Source of the DNA: Enterococcus gallinarum NBRC 100675
GTDB taxonomy: Bacteria > Bacillota > Bacilli > Lactobacillales > Enterococcaceae
Direction: 5' to 3'
Assembly (NCBI RefSeq): GCF_001544275.1
Contig: NZ_BCQE01000014.1
Span: 56,215-120,214, forward strand
Length of the DNA: 64,000 nt
Shown here piece by piece: positions 25,337 through 33,575 of this stretch (its first letter is position 1; each line of letters starts with the position of its first letter). The translations under genes were made by a program, and so were the position numbers. The notes under the pieces are model-generated. The model was not told where the DNA came from, ran no database searches, and saw only the letters and a list, made by a program, of their open reading frames with translations.

Positions 25337-26962
25337 ATGAAAAAGAGTTTGGTTGTTGTAGGGATTTTAAGTTTTTTGTTAGCAGGATGTAGCACGACTG
25401 GATCGTCCGCAAAGGAGACAGATCCAGAAGTTCAAGAGATTTCGGTCAGCTTACCGGCAGAGCTAACGACATTAGATACGACGCAAACAACGGATAAAGT
25501 TACGTTTACCGTTATCCAGCATCTTTTTGAAGGGTTGTATCGTTTTGATGAAAAGAGTCAGCCAGTTCCCGGTTTGGCGGAGGAAGCAGTCATCAGTGAA
25601 GATGGCAAGACATATACCTTTAAACTAAAGGAAGAAGCCAAATGGAGTGATGGGCAGCAAGTGCAGGCAGCAGATTTTGCTTATGCTTGGAAGAAACTGG
25701 TCGATCCTGAAACCATGGGGCCTAATGCGTATCTTTTAGACAATGTCATCAATAGTCAAGACATTCGCGAAGGAAATGCAGACATTGCGACGATTGGCTT
25801 AGAAACACCGGATGAAAAGACCTTTGTCGTCCATTTGGAACAGCCGCAACCTTCTTTTTTATCGGTGGTGTCGATTGGCTGGTTAGCGCCGCAAAGACAG
25901 TCTTATGTTGAAGAAAAAGGGACGGCATATGGGAAAACAAGTGAAGACTTGCTCTATACGGGACCTTTCATTCTGAAAGATTGGCAACAGACCGGTGCAG
26001 AATGGACGCTTGCCAAAAATCCTGAGTATTATGATCAAGCGGTAGTTAAATTGGATAAAATCAACGGTTCAACGATCAAAGAGGAGAATACCGGAATCCA
26101 ATTGTTTGAAAGCGGGGAGTTGGATCTGCAAAAAATCAGCGGACTCTATGTGCAACAGTACCAAAATAATGACTCCTTAGTCACTCAAAAGGATATTGCC
26201 AACTACTTTTTAGATTTTAATAAACAGGCAAATAAATCCTTGGCAAATGTCCACCTTCGTAAAGCCATCGCTTTGGCGATTGACAAAGAGAGTCTCGTGA
26301 ATGATGTGTTGAACGATGGAGCAAGCGTATTGAATGGCCTTATTCCCAGTGGGCTGTATGCCAATCCGAATACCAATGAAGATTTTCGCACTTATAGCGG
26401 GGACTACAATGAATACGATAGTAGCAAAGCACAAGCAGAATGGAGCCAAGCACAATCAGCTATCGGTGACAAAATCGAACTGACTTTATTGGTAACAGAT
26501 GATGATCATGGACAAAAAATCGGTGAATATCTGCAAAATCAGCTTCAAGATCATTTGCCTGGTTTGACGATTACCATCAATAAACAACCACGAACGAATT
26601 TGAATCAATCACGAGCAGATGGTCAATATGAGTTGTCGATTTCTGGTTGGATCGCTGGCAGCAGTGACTTGGACTCTTATTTCAATTTATATAAAAAAGG
26701 CTCTTCTTACAATTATGGTGGCTATGTCAACGAGGACTATACGGCATTGACAGAAAACGCACGTACCGTGGATGCCAATGATCCAGATAAAGTATTTGAA
26801 GATTACAAAGCAGCAGAATCAATTCTGTTAGCAGAAGATGCAGCTCAAGTTCCTCTGTATCAAAGCGCGTCGAATTATTTAATCAAGACAACGATCAAAG
26901 ATATCCAATTTCCCGCATACGGTGCCTATTTTTATTTCCGTACGGCATCTGTAGAGAAGTAA
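25337..26962 (+). CDS. Oligopeptide-binding lipoprotein (OppA/family 5)
   Basis: This 541-aa peptide-binding lipoprotein of an ABC importer has a signal peptide with the lipobox LLAGC (lipidated Cys18). The SBP family-5 body contains LDTTQTTDKVTFTVIQHLFEGLYR, written here as DTTQTTDK and HLFEGLYR, and FKLKEEAKWSDGQ with YAWKKLVDP. The C-terminal APEPSD-like region is also present. No permease or ATPase genes follow, so it must share an Opp system encoded elsewhere. The T-box leader ties its expression to shortage of one amino acid. A terminator follows directly. Confidence 0.9.
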   Translation: MKKSLVVVGILSFLLAGCSTTGSSAKETDPEVQEISVSLPAELTTLDTTQTTDKVTFTVIQHLFEGLYRFDEKSQPVPGLAEEAVISEDGKTYTFKLKEEAKWSDGQQVQAADFAYAWKKLVDPETMGPNAYLLDNVINSQDIREGNADIATIGLETPDEKTFVVHLEQPQPSFLSVVSIGWLAPQRQSYVEEKGTAYGKTSEDLLYTGPFILKDWQQTGAEWTLAKNPEYYDQAVVKLDKINGSTIKEENTGIQLFESGELDLQKISGLYVQQYQNNDSLVTQKDIANYFLDFNKQANKSLANVHLRKAIALAIDKESLVNDVLNDGASVLNGLIPSGLYANPNTNEDFRTYSGDYNEYDSSKAQAEWSQAQSAIGDKIELTLLVTDDDHGQKIGEYLQNQLQDHLPGLTITINKQPRTNLNQSRADGQYELSISGWIAGSSDLDSYFNLYKKGSSYNYGGYVNEDYTALTENARTVDANDPDKVFEDYKAAESILLAEDAAQVPLYQSASNYLIKTTIKDIQFPAYGAYFYFRTASVEK

Positions 26963-26964
26963 TC

Positions 26965-27002
26965 AAAAAACGCAGCCCTACGCTTGCTTGGGCTGCGTTT
27001 TT
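26965..27002 (+). terminator. Terminator of the peptide-binding protein gene
   Basis: AAAACGCAGCCC pairs with GGGCTGCGTTTT around a 10-base loop, with T-runs in both directions. It may also serve the convergent P450 gene. Confidence 0.85.
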
Positions 27003-27033
27003 GTGAGCTGCACTTAACAACAATGATCAATAG

Positions 27034-28317
27034 TTACTCATTTTCTGTGGTCATTGCAGCTTCCTTAAATAAGAGAACTTTACTTTCTGGATAGGTTGGA
27101 AAGTGATTCATTGGAATCTTCCAATCTTGTTCAGGAACTTCAAACTGATAGTGGTTGACCAGTAAATCACTGAACACGCGCAACGTATGCAAGGTGATCC
27201 ATTCACCAGCACAGCGGTGTATTTTGCGGAAATCACCGCCTCCTTGTGCGATCATTTCATATTCTTCCTCATAAGAAATGGCTTGTGTACGTCCGACAAA
27301 GCGATCTACTTTGAAGTCATCTGGCTGATCAAAGGTTCTCGGATCATGATTCGTACCATAAATATCTTGAACGACCCAGCTATCCTTAGGGATCAGATAA
27401 CCATCGACGACAACATCTTGCAAGCTAATGGCGGGCATCATTGGAAAGAAAGGATAAAAGCGGCGTAATTCTTGAATAAATGAATCCTGTAACTCCGAAA
27501 AGTTTTGTTTAAGTGCTTGGTAGATAGTCGTTGTACTAAAAAGGGCATGTCCCATCAAAGCGATCCAAACGGTCAAAGCAACCGTAGGGCGGATGATATT
27601 TAACAGATCGACGGCTGCAACTTCGATCGGTAGTAAATTACCTTCAAGATCAGTGGCAGTAGCGAAAGTATAAAGTGCTAATGATTCTTTGCCAGCAACA
27701 GGATGTTGACGCGCTTCTTCAATCAATCCTTGAGCCCATTTCTCAGATTTTTTACGATCTTCGACGCCTTTTAAATGGGCGACAGGGGAGGTGACAGTCC
27801 CGCTGAACATAGCAACTTGATAATCAGCTAACTCACTGATCTCTGATTGAGACAGTGAGGCTAGATTGATTCCTGACCATTCACAAATCGTTGTGAATAG
27901 AACATTTTTTGTGAGTGAAAAAAGCTCAAAGGTACCGGATTGTTTATCCAGTTCATGAGAAAGGTTTCGTTCCAGCAAATCATGGTAATCGGTCATTCTC
28001 TCAGGTGTCATCAAATCCATAAAGTAGTTTTTCCGATGGTGATGTTGTTCCCCGTCTAAAGTTTGAACCCCCTCTTCTCCTAACAAGGTTGAACGGACGA
28101 GTTTAGGCATTGCTCCTTCACGTTTAAAATTTCGTGGATCATAAAAAATTTTTGCTGCTTCTTTTCCATAAATGGCAATCACTTCTTGATTCAGAAATTT
28201 TGCTCTAACGACTGGAGCGTTCACCTCAGACCGTAATTCTCCTAAGATTTCATAACCAGCATCAAAGAGTTCTTTGACCTCAGTTAATTTGATTTTCGCT
28301 GTTGGTACTTCTTTCAT
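27034..28317 (-). CDS. Cytochrome P450, CYP152-like fatty acid hydroxylase (peroxygenase)
   Basis: This 427-aa P450 carries the heme-ligand region QGGGDFRKIHRCAGEW with Cys369, an ExxR pair (Glu283/Arg286) and the I-helix sequence NIIRPTVAL. The Arg243-Pro244 pair replaces the usual acid-alcohol pair and is the hallmark of CYP152 peroxygenases, in which the arginine binds the fatty-acid carboxylate and H2O2 is the oxidant, so no redox partner is needed. Gln85 in GVQTLDGEQHHHRK matches Bacillus P450-BSbeta (hydroxylase) rather than the His of OleT (decarboxylase). It is monocistronic and expected to hydroxylate fatty acids at the alpha or beta position. Such enzymes are rarely noted in enterococci. 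Confidence 0.88.
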   Translation of the reverse strand: MKEVPTAKIKLTEVKELFDAGYEILGELRSEVNAPVVRAKFLNQEVIAIYGKEAAKIFYDPRNFKREGAMPKLVRSTLLGEEGVQTLDGEQHHHRKNYFMDLMTPERMTDYHDLLERNLSHELDKQSGTFELFSLTKNVLFTTICEWSGINLASLSQSEISELADYQVAMFSGTVTSPVAHLKGVEDRKKSEKWAQGLIEEARQHPVAGKESLALYTFATATDLEGNLLPIEVAAVDLLNIIRPTVALTVWIALMGHALFSTTTIYQALKQNFSELQDSFIQELRRFYPFFPMMPAISLQDVVVDGYLIPKDSWVVQDIYGTNHDPRTFDQPDDFKVDRFVGRTQAISYEEEYEMIAQGGGDFRKIHRCAGEWITLHTLRVFSDLLVNHYQFEVPEQDWKIPMNHFPTYPESKVLLFKEAAMTTENE

Positions 28318-28400
28318 TGGATTTCCTCCTGTCTTTTTCCTATTGATATACTTCTAGCTTAAGCTTTTTTCTTTATTTAGACAAAAGAAACACATAAAAA

Positions 28401-28430
28401 AGAGCAGATCATCCAAGATGATCTGCTCAA
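28401..28430 (-). terminator. Terminator behind tRNA-Leu
   Basis: GAGCAGATCATC and GATGATCTGCTC form a 12-bp stem, and on the minus strand it is followed by TTTTTTATG. It begins 3 bases after the tRNA discriminator base. Confidence 0.85.
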
Positions 28431-28432
28431 AA

Positions 28433-28514
28433 TGCGGAAGATGGGAGTTGAACCCACACGAGATATACTCACACGCGCCTGAAGCGTGCGCGTCTGCCAT
28501 TCCGCCACTTCCGC
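28433..28514 (-). tRNA. tRNA-Leu (CAG)
   Basis: An 82-base class II tRNA on the minus strand has the acceptor GCGGAAG paired with CTTCCGC, a D-arm, the anticodon stem CACGC/GCGTG with loop TTCAGGC (anticodon CAG), a variable arm typical of leucine tRNAs, and the T-arm GGGTTCAACTCCC. It reads CUG codons. CCA is not encoded. A promoter and a terminator frame it as a single-gene unit. Confidence 0.93.
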
Positions 28515-28523
28515 GCATAAATA

Positions 28524-28552
28524 ACCTTAGCGCATTTTGAGAATTTTGGCAA
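28524..28552 (-). promoter_or_regulatory. Promoter of tRNA-Leu
   Basis: On the minus strand TTGCCA (28547-28552) is followed by a 17-base spacer and TAAGGT (28524-28529), ending 9 bases before the tRNA 5' end. A degenerate copy (TCGCCA, 19 bases, TAAGGG) lies at 28668-28698 inside the second unit of a local duplication. Confidence 0.65.
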
Positions 28553-28563
28553 GAAAAAAATAA

Positions 28564-28587
28564 GTCTGTCAGCGGGGACTGACAGAC
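28564..28587. other. Hairpin of micro-ORF module 1
   Basis: GTCTGTCA pairs with TGACAGAC around the loop GCGGGGAC. The same loop and a compensated stem recur at 28739-28762. On the plus strand a Shine-Dalgarno AAGGAG follows immediately. On the minus strand the stem is followed by TTATTTTTTT, so a terminator role in that direction is also possible. Confidence 0.7.
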
Positions 28588-28598
28588 AAGGAGTAAAA

Positions 28599-28652
28599 AT
28601 GAAAAAGTTGGGTTGTTTGTTGGGTTATTTATATAGTAACCGGAAAATATGA
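28599..28652 (+). CDS. 17-aa micro-ORF, module 1 (MKKLG peptide)
   Basis: ATG 28599 lies 6 bases after AAGGAG (28588-28593), which abuts the hairpin at 28564-28587. The peptide is MKKLGCLLGYLYSNRKI. Compared with the second copy at 28773-28835 it keeps MKKLG, a Gly, Leu-Tyr, Asn and Lys. The codons for Leu4, Gly5, Leu, Tyr and Asn differ only synonymously, and the length differences are whole codons. That pattern favours real translation. No function or homologue is known to me; a leader peptide, signalling peptide or small membrane-active peptide are all possible. Confidence 0.45.
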   Translation: MKKLGCLLGYLYSNRKI

Positions 28653-28738
28653 AAAAATTGTGATCAACCCTTAGCGTTTTAAAGAATAAAACTGGCGAAA
28701 GGTTAAAAAAATCTAAAATAGCACCATGATAAAAAAGG

Positions 28739-28762
28739 GCCTGCCAGCGGGGACTGGCAGGC
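28739..28762. other. Hairpin of micro-ORF module 2
   Basis: GCCTGCCA pairs with TGGCAGGC around the loop GCGGGGAC, identical to the loop of the first copy. Two stem positions differ from copy 1, each with a compensating change, so pairing has been kept. On the minus strand CCCTTTTTT follows, so it may also terminate the zinc metallopeptidase transcript. Confidence 0.7.
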
Positions 28763-28772
28763 AAGGAGTAAA

Positions 28773-28835
28773 ATGAAAAAGTTAGGGTTTGTTGGTATGA
28801 ATAAACTATACCGCCCAAATGTGAAAAAAGAGTGA
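28773..28835 (+). CDS. 20-aa micro-ORF, module 2 (MKKLG peptide)
   Basis: ATG 28773 is preceded by AAGGAG (28763-28768) directly at the foot of the hairpin. The peptide MKKLGFVGMNKLYRPNVKKE aligns with the copy at 28599-28652 and is more basic at its end. It stops 20 bases before the 3' end of the convergent metallopeptidase gene. The evidence for translation is comparative: shared residues use different synonymous codons. Function is unknown. Confidence 0.45.
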   Translation: MKKLGFVGMNKLYRPNVKKE

Positions 28836-28854
28836 CCAAAAAGGAACGTTTTTG

Positions 28855-29748
28855 TTATGATCCGTAGACCAAATCAAGGTTTTTTTCATTGAAGGTGTCT
28901 CCATGCTCCAAATCACCATATTTGAACCCCCGGTTGAACCATTCAACTCGTTGTTTTGAAGTCCCATGAGTAAAACTATCTGGTACGACATATCCTTGGT
29001 ATTCCTTTTGTAACGTATCATCACCAATGGCATTAGCAGCTGTGATAGCCTCTTCGATATCACCAGCTTCTAAAATCGGTTGGCCATTATAAGTTTTTCC
29101 TTGTAGATACTTGGCAAATGTACCGGCTAAATAATCCGCTTGTAGTTCCAAACGAACACTATATTGATTGTATTCTTTTTCAGAAACCTGTTGGCGGATC
29201 TTATCGAGTTGCTGTGTAATACCAAGTTCGTTTTGTACGTGATGACCAACTTCATGAGCAATGACATAGGCCATGGCAAAATCCCCGTTGGCCCCATACT
29301 TTTGAGAAAGTTCTGTTGCAAAGCTGAGATCCAGATAAACATTTTGATCGGCAGGACAATAAAAGGGACCAACTTGAGAAGTCGCATTTCCGCAAGCCGA
29401 TTGAACACTTCCTGTAAATAAAACCAGTTTAGGATCTTGATACGTAGTCTGTTCTGCTTCAAAAACACCATTCCAATAATCTTCCAAATGACCGAAGACG
29501 ACAGCGGAGAATTCTTTTTCCTCTGTATACTCGTCTGAAGCCACATTTTCTGTTTGATAATTAGCGGCTTGTCCGCCTCCCAAAATATCTGTGACGGAGT
29601 TTAAATCACCCCCACTGAATAGAAAAAAGAGGACTGCGATAACAATCGTACCGATACCACCGCCGGCCATTATTTTTCCTCCTGAACCTGCGGAACGACC
29701 AGAACGGTCTTCCACATTGGAACTTTGTCTACCCCCACGCCATTTCAT
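28855..29748 (-). CDS. Neutral zinc metallopeptidase, YpfJ family
   Basis: This 297-aa membrane-anchored protein of the putative neutral zinc metallopeptidase family (PF04228) has a polar N-terminus with an RSGRSAGSGG segment. A single membrane helix follows (GIGTIVIAVLFFLFSGG, residues 31-47). The extracytoplasmic domain has CGNATSQVGPFYCPADQNVY with two cysteines and the zinc motif VIAHEVGHHVQ. The C-terminal RLELQADYLAGTFA supplies the third ligand region. It is monocistronic; the physiological substrate is not known. Confidence 0.9.
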   Translation of the reverse strand: MKWRGGRQSSNVEDRSGRSAGSGGKIMAGGGIGTIVIAVLFFLFSGGDLNSVTDILGGGQAANYQTENVASDEYTEEKEFSAVVFGHLEDYWNGVFEAEQTTYQDPKLVLFTGSVQSACGNATSQVGPFYCPADQNVYLDLSFATELSQKYGANGDFAMAYVIAHEVGHHVQNELGITQQLDKIRQQVSEKEYNQYSVRLELQADYLAGTFAKYLQGKTYNGQPILEAGDIEEAITAANAIGDDTLQKEYQGYVVPDSFTHGTSKQRVEWFNRGFKYGDLEHGDTFNEKNLDLVYGS

Positions 29749-29961
29749 TTTGTTTCCTCCTCATTTGACTGTTTACATTTATTATAAGAGAAAACGAGGA
29801 AGATGAGAAAAGTTTGGCTTGCTTGAAGCGATTTTGCGGAACAAACGACCGATATTGCTTTCAAGAGAAAGGGTGTGCACACCTTTTAATCATTTTTTAA
29901 TCTAACAATTGGTCTTCATATTTGTTAAGGTATCACTAGAATAAAGGTAGAGGGTGAGCAA

Positions 29962-31599
29962 ATGAAAAACAATTATTCTTTGATCGAAGACCGACGCATG
30001 CAAATTTTTAAGCGGCTGATCAATGGGGAGCACTTGAGTTACCAGCAACTTTCTGATGAGTATTATGTTTCTAGGAGCAGTATCGCCAAGGATATCGCTT
30101 ATCTAAAAACACTGTTTGTCAAAGAAAATTTACTGTTGCGCTTTGATAATTCAGGCACTTATTTTCAAGGAAGCGAGTCACAAATCCAACGAATGTTGAA
30201 GCGATTTATTCTCCTTACTATGGAGCATGGGGAGAACCTTTCTGTTCTGACAAATGTGTCATTATTTGAAAAGATAAATGCTGCTTTTCGCCATTCGATC
30301 ACCGAAAAGCAAATGGAGATCCCAGAAAGCTATATCCAAAGCATCGTTGTTTCGATCTTGCTGATTGTCGAGCGCTCAAATCAGGCAAATCAGCTGGATA
30401 TAGAAGAGAAGCGCCAATTTGGCAAATTGTTTTTGGAATTTGACAAGTATCCGTTGATTTATGAATTGTTGAAAGAAATTGAAGAACAAGAAATCTACCA
30501 TTTTTCATCGAAAGAAGTTCAGTACCTAACCTATCTCATTGTAGGTAGTGGCTTACGCTTTTTTATGAAGAATGAATCGATTCCATTCTCTTTTCGAGGG
30601 AAAGTCAGAAATCTGATTCAGAAAGTCAGTGAAGGCATCCAGATCGATTTGACACAGGATAGTCGCTTAGAAGAAGATTTGACGATTCATTTGTACCAGC
30701 TGTTTTTACGCATTGAGGCTCAAACTACTGTAGTCAATCCATTGCTAGATGAGATCAAACAGCATTATCCGGCATTGTATGGGGTCGTTTGGTTTTCTTT
30801 GAACGACTTTCTAAAGGCCTACCATATTGGAATATCTGAGGATGAAATCGGGTTTGTTTCGATTCACTTTCAAGCTGCAGTAGAACGGATGCGGCAATTG
30901 AATAAAATCGTCTTTGTTTGTCCGAATGGTGTTGGCACCAGTTCATTTATTTCTGCCAAGATTCGGCGGATATTGCCTAATGTCGATAGTATTGAAACCG
31001 CTTCTGTCGCTAAGCTCAAAGAGATGGATATTTCTGCCATCGATTTCATTATTTCCACGATCGATTTACCTGATGTTTCCAAACCAGTCGTCCGCATCTC
31101 GCCGATGGTGACCAATCGAGACATGAAACGGATCATGAATCACTATATCGATTTGATTATTGATAATGAACCGATTGCGGATAAGGTGAAAATCCTGCAA
31201 GATACACGGATGTTGATTGCACCGAAGATTTATTTTGAACGATTTGAGACCAAAGAACAAGCACTGGATTTTCTGATCAGTCAAAATGACTTTTCGTCGG
31301 AAAATCAGCGAACGGACTTTCAGCGTTCTGTCTTAGAACGAGAAGCATTGCAGTCGACCTATTTAGATAACGGTTTTGCCATACCTCATGGCAATCCTGA
31401 GTTTGTTTCAAAAAAGACCTTTTCTGTATTGATTTTGGATCGCCCTGTTGATTGGGGCAACCAAAAAGTCGATATCCTCGTGTTACTAATGATACGAGAA
31501 GATGAGGCCCAAGAAGTAGAACCTGTCATGAAGTTGATCATGCAAGGGATCGAAGACAAAGAATGGTTCATTTCAAAAATGTTGGAGGTAAAATCATGA
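29962..31599 (+). CDS. PRD/EIIA-containing transcriptional activator of an ascorbate-type PTS
   Basis: This 545-aa MtlR/LicR-type regulator has an N-terminal winged HTH (residues 10-60, LSYQQLSDEYYVSRSSIAKDI) and PRDs with candidate phospho-histidines in TIHLYQL (His243) and IHFQAA (His302). An EIIB-like domain follows with CPNGVGTSS (Cys320), then a C-terminal EIIA-like domain with GFAIPHGNPE (His476). It should sense phosphorylation by the PTS genes encoded just downstream and switch on their operon. Its stop overlaps the EIIA gene start (ATGA). Confidence 0.88.
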   Translation: MKNNYSLIEDRRMQIFKRLINGEHLSYQQLSDEYYVSRSSIAKDIAYLKTLFVKENLLLRFDNSGTYFQGSESQIQRMLKRFILLTMEHGENLSVLTNVSLFEKINAAFRHSITEKQMEIPESYIQSIVVSILLIVERSNQANQLDIEEKRQFGKLFLEFDKYPLIYELLKEIEEQEIYHFSSKEVQYLTYLIVGSGLRFFMKNESIPFSFRGKVRNLIQKVSEGIQIDLTQDSRLEEDLTIHLYQLFLRIEAQTTVVNPLLDEIKQHYPALYGVVWFSLNDFLKAYHIGISEDEIGFVSIHFQAAVERMRQLNKIVFVCPNGVGTSSFISAKIRRILPNVDSIETASVAKLKEMDISAIDFIISTIDLPDVSKPVVRISPMVTNRDMKRIMNHYIDLIIDNEPIADKVKILQDTRMLIAPKIYFERFETKEQALDFLISQNDFSSENQRTDFQRSVLEREALQSTYLDNGFAIPHGNPEFVSKKTFSVLILDRPVDWGNQKVDILVLLMIREDEAQEVEPVMKLIMQGIEDKEWFISKMLEVKS

Positions 31600-32027
31600 T
31601 CAATTTAAAAAAATTACTGCCTGAGGATCATATCGAGACCACGCATCAAATCCTCACTTGGCAAGAAGCAGTTCAATTGGCGAGTCAGCCGCTATTAAAT
31701 GAAAAAGCCATCGATCAACAATATGTCGCTAATATGATCCATAGCGTTGAGGAGAACGGCCCGTATATGGTATTGGCTGATTATTTTGCATTGATGCATG
31801 CTCGTCCGGGGGAAGGTGTTTTTCATCAAGGGATGAGTTTGCTAGTGACTAAAAACGAAATCGATTTAGCTGGCAAGCCGGTCCGTATTTTTCTTGTTTT
31901 AGCTGCAAAAGACAATCAAAGTCATTTGCAAAGTTTACAGGAAATCATGGAAGTGTTTATGGATCAGGAAAAGTATCAACTTATTTTGAATGGTGACAAA
32001 GAACAGATTTGCCAATTATTCCAATAG
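31596..32027 (+). CDS. PTS EIIA component, ascorbate (Ula/Sga) type
   Basis: This 143-aa phosphocarrier belongs to the mannitol/fructose EIIA superfamily as found in Ula/Sga systems. The active-site region YFALMHARPGEG contains His68. ATG 31596 overlaps the upstream regulator stop by 4 bases and follows GGAGG; an in-frame ATG at 31563 lies inside the regulator and is less likely. It hands phosphate from HPr to the EIIB encoded 12 bases downstream. Confidence 0.87.
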   Translation: MINLKKLLPEDHIETTHQILTWQEAVQLASQPLLNEKAIDQQYVANMIHSVEENGPYMVLADYFALMHARPGEGVFHQGMSLLVTKNEIDLAGKPVRIFLVLAAKDNQSHLQSLQEIMEVFMDQEKYQLILNGDKEQICQLFQ

Positions 32028-32039
32028 GAGGAAAAGAAG

Positions 32040-32321
32040 ATGAAAATTTTAGCTGTGTGTGGATTTGGTGTTGGAAGTTCAATGGTGTTAAAGATGACGA
32101 TCGATAAGGTGATTAAGGAGCTGGGGCTGAAGGCGACTGCTGAGAATACGGATTTGTCTACTGCAAAAGCAACTCCTGCAGATGTTTATTTTACAAGCCA
32201 CGAATTATTGAATGATTTGCAAGCTTCAGTCAAAGCACCTGTCTATCCCATCAAAAAATATATGGATGTCGCTGAGGTCAAAATGCAAATGGAAAAGTTT
32301 TTAGCTGAAAGAGAGGGATAA
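32040..32321 (+). CDS. PTS EIIB component, ascorbate type
   Basis: This 93-aa EIIB has the phosphocysteine loop LAVCGFGVGSS near the N-terminus (Cys7), typical of the ascorbate/galactitol class. The AGGAGG site is well spaced. It accepts phosphate from EIIA and phosphorylates the sugar entering through the EIIC that begins 2 bases after its stop. Confidence 0.9.
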   Translation: MKILAVCGFGVGSSMVLKMTIDKVIKELGLKATAENTDLSTAKATPADVYFTSHELLNDLQASVKAPVYPIKKYMDVAEVKMQMEKFLAEREG

Positions 32322-32323
32322 TC

Positions 32324-33574
32324 ATGAGTTTTGTCACAGATCATATTTTAAAGAATCCGCCAGTGTTGCTCGGACTAATTGCAATGATCGGGTTGATCGT
32401 GCAACGAAAACCTTTTGCCGAAGTGGTGAAAGGCTCGTTGACAGCAGCCTTTGGGATGGTAGCATTGACCGCAGGGGTCAATATGCTGACGGGAACGATC
32501 GCACCAATCAACACAGCGGTTCAGACACAGTTGGGGGTTCAAGTAGCCGATGGACTTTCTGATGTGACCTTCACAGCAGAATACGGGGGAACTGTTGGGT
32601 TAGCTATGTTTTTCGGATTGATATTGCACTTATTGATTGCTCGTTTTACACCAGTTAAGACGATTTTCTTGACGGGTCATATGTTATGGTGGTTCCCATT
32701 TGTGATCGTTGCGGGTGGGGTTGAAGGTGGAATGTCGGGGATTCCGTTATTGATTTTAGGGGCTGTCTTATCTGCTTGTTATTGGTCATTTATGCCTTGG
32801 ATCATGCGGAAATATGTTTGGGATGCCACTGGCGATGATTCGTTCTTGATTGGACATCCTACAGGGATCTTATCGATGGTGTCCGGCTTCGTGGCAAAAC
32901 GAGTAGGAAACAAAGAAAAATCGACAGAAGATTTAAAAGTACCAGAAAACCTGTCCTTTTTCCGTGAAATATCCATTACAGGTGCCTTGGTGATGTTTTT
33001 GATGAATATTGTTGTAGGAATTATCGCACCAGTTCTTGTCCCAGAAGGTGGGAATCTGGTCATGTTTGCTGTCCAAGCAGGTTTGAACTTTGGCGCAGGA
33101 CTCTTGATCATGCTTTATGGGGTCCGTCTCTTGATCAACCAAATTATTCCAGCTTTCCAAGGAATCGCCGAAAAAGTCGTCCCTGGAGCCAAACCAGCTT
33201 TTGATGTACCGATCCTATTCAATTATCGTCCGAATGCCGTGATTATTGGTTTTATCGTAGCTATGATCACCTCAACGATCCTTGTGATCATTGTCAATAC
33301 GACGAATGTTTTTGGAATCTTGATCGTACCATTAGTTATTACCAGTTTCTTTGAATGTGGCGGCGCAGCAGTTATTGGAGAAGGACAAGGTGGCTTGCGT
33401 GGCGCAGTCATTGGTACCATTGCCGCATCATTTGTGATGGTCTTGTTAGTTGGTGTATCTGCCGTTCTATTCAGCACAACGATTCAAAACTGGATTCTGA
33501 TCTTTGGAGGAAATGACTTGTCACTTTGGGGAATCATTGGCCGTGGTCTTGGCAGTCTATTTGGGGGAATTTAA
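32324..33574 (+). CDS. PTS EIIC permease, ascorbate (UlaA/SgaT) type
   Basis: This 416-aa membrane permease with about ten hydrophobic helices starts MSFVTDHILKNPPVLLGLIA. It has the UlaA-like segments QRKPFAEVVKGSLTAAFGM and TGHMLWWFPFVIVAGG. The family is best known for L-ascorbate, but the operon lacks ulaD, ulaE, ulaF and the lactonase ulaG. A different carbohydrate is therefore likely; the SIS-domain protein downstream points to a ketose/aldose phosphate step. Confidence 0.9.
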   Translation: MSFVTDHILKNPPVLLGLIAMIGLIVQRKPFAEVVKGSLTAAFGMVALTAGVNMLTGTIAPINTAVQTQLGVQVADGLSDVTFTAEYGGTVGLAMFFGLILHLLIARFTPVKTIFLTGHMLWWFPFVIVAGGVEGGMSGIPLLILGAVLSACYWSFMPWIMRKYVWDATGDDSFLIGHPTGILSMVSGFVAKRVGNKEKSTEDLKVPENLSFFREISITGALVMFLMNIVVGIIAPVLVPEGGNLVMFAVQAGLNFGAGLLIMLYGVRLLINQIIPAFQGIAEKVVPGAKPAFDVPILFNYRPNAVIIGFIVAMITSTILVIIVNTTNVFGILIVPLVITSFFECGGAAVIGEGQGGLRGAVIGTIAASFVMVLLVGVSAVLFSTTIQNWILIFGGNDLSLWGIIGRGLGSLFGGI

Positions 33575-33575
33575 T

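Noticed and set aside
33504..33575. Longer start for the SIS-domain protein
   Set aside because: It would overlap the EIIC gene by 71 bases, and ATG 33576 has its own GGGGGA site.
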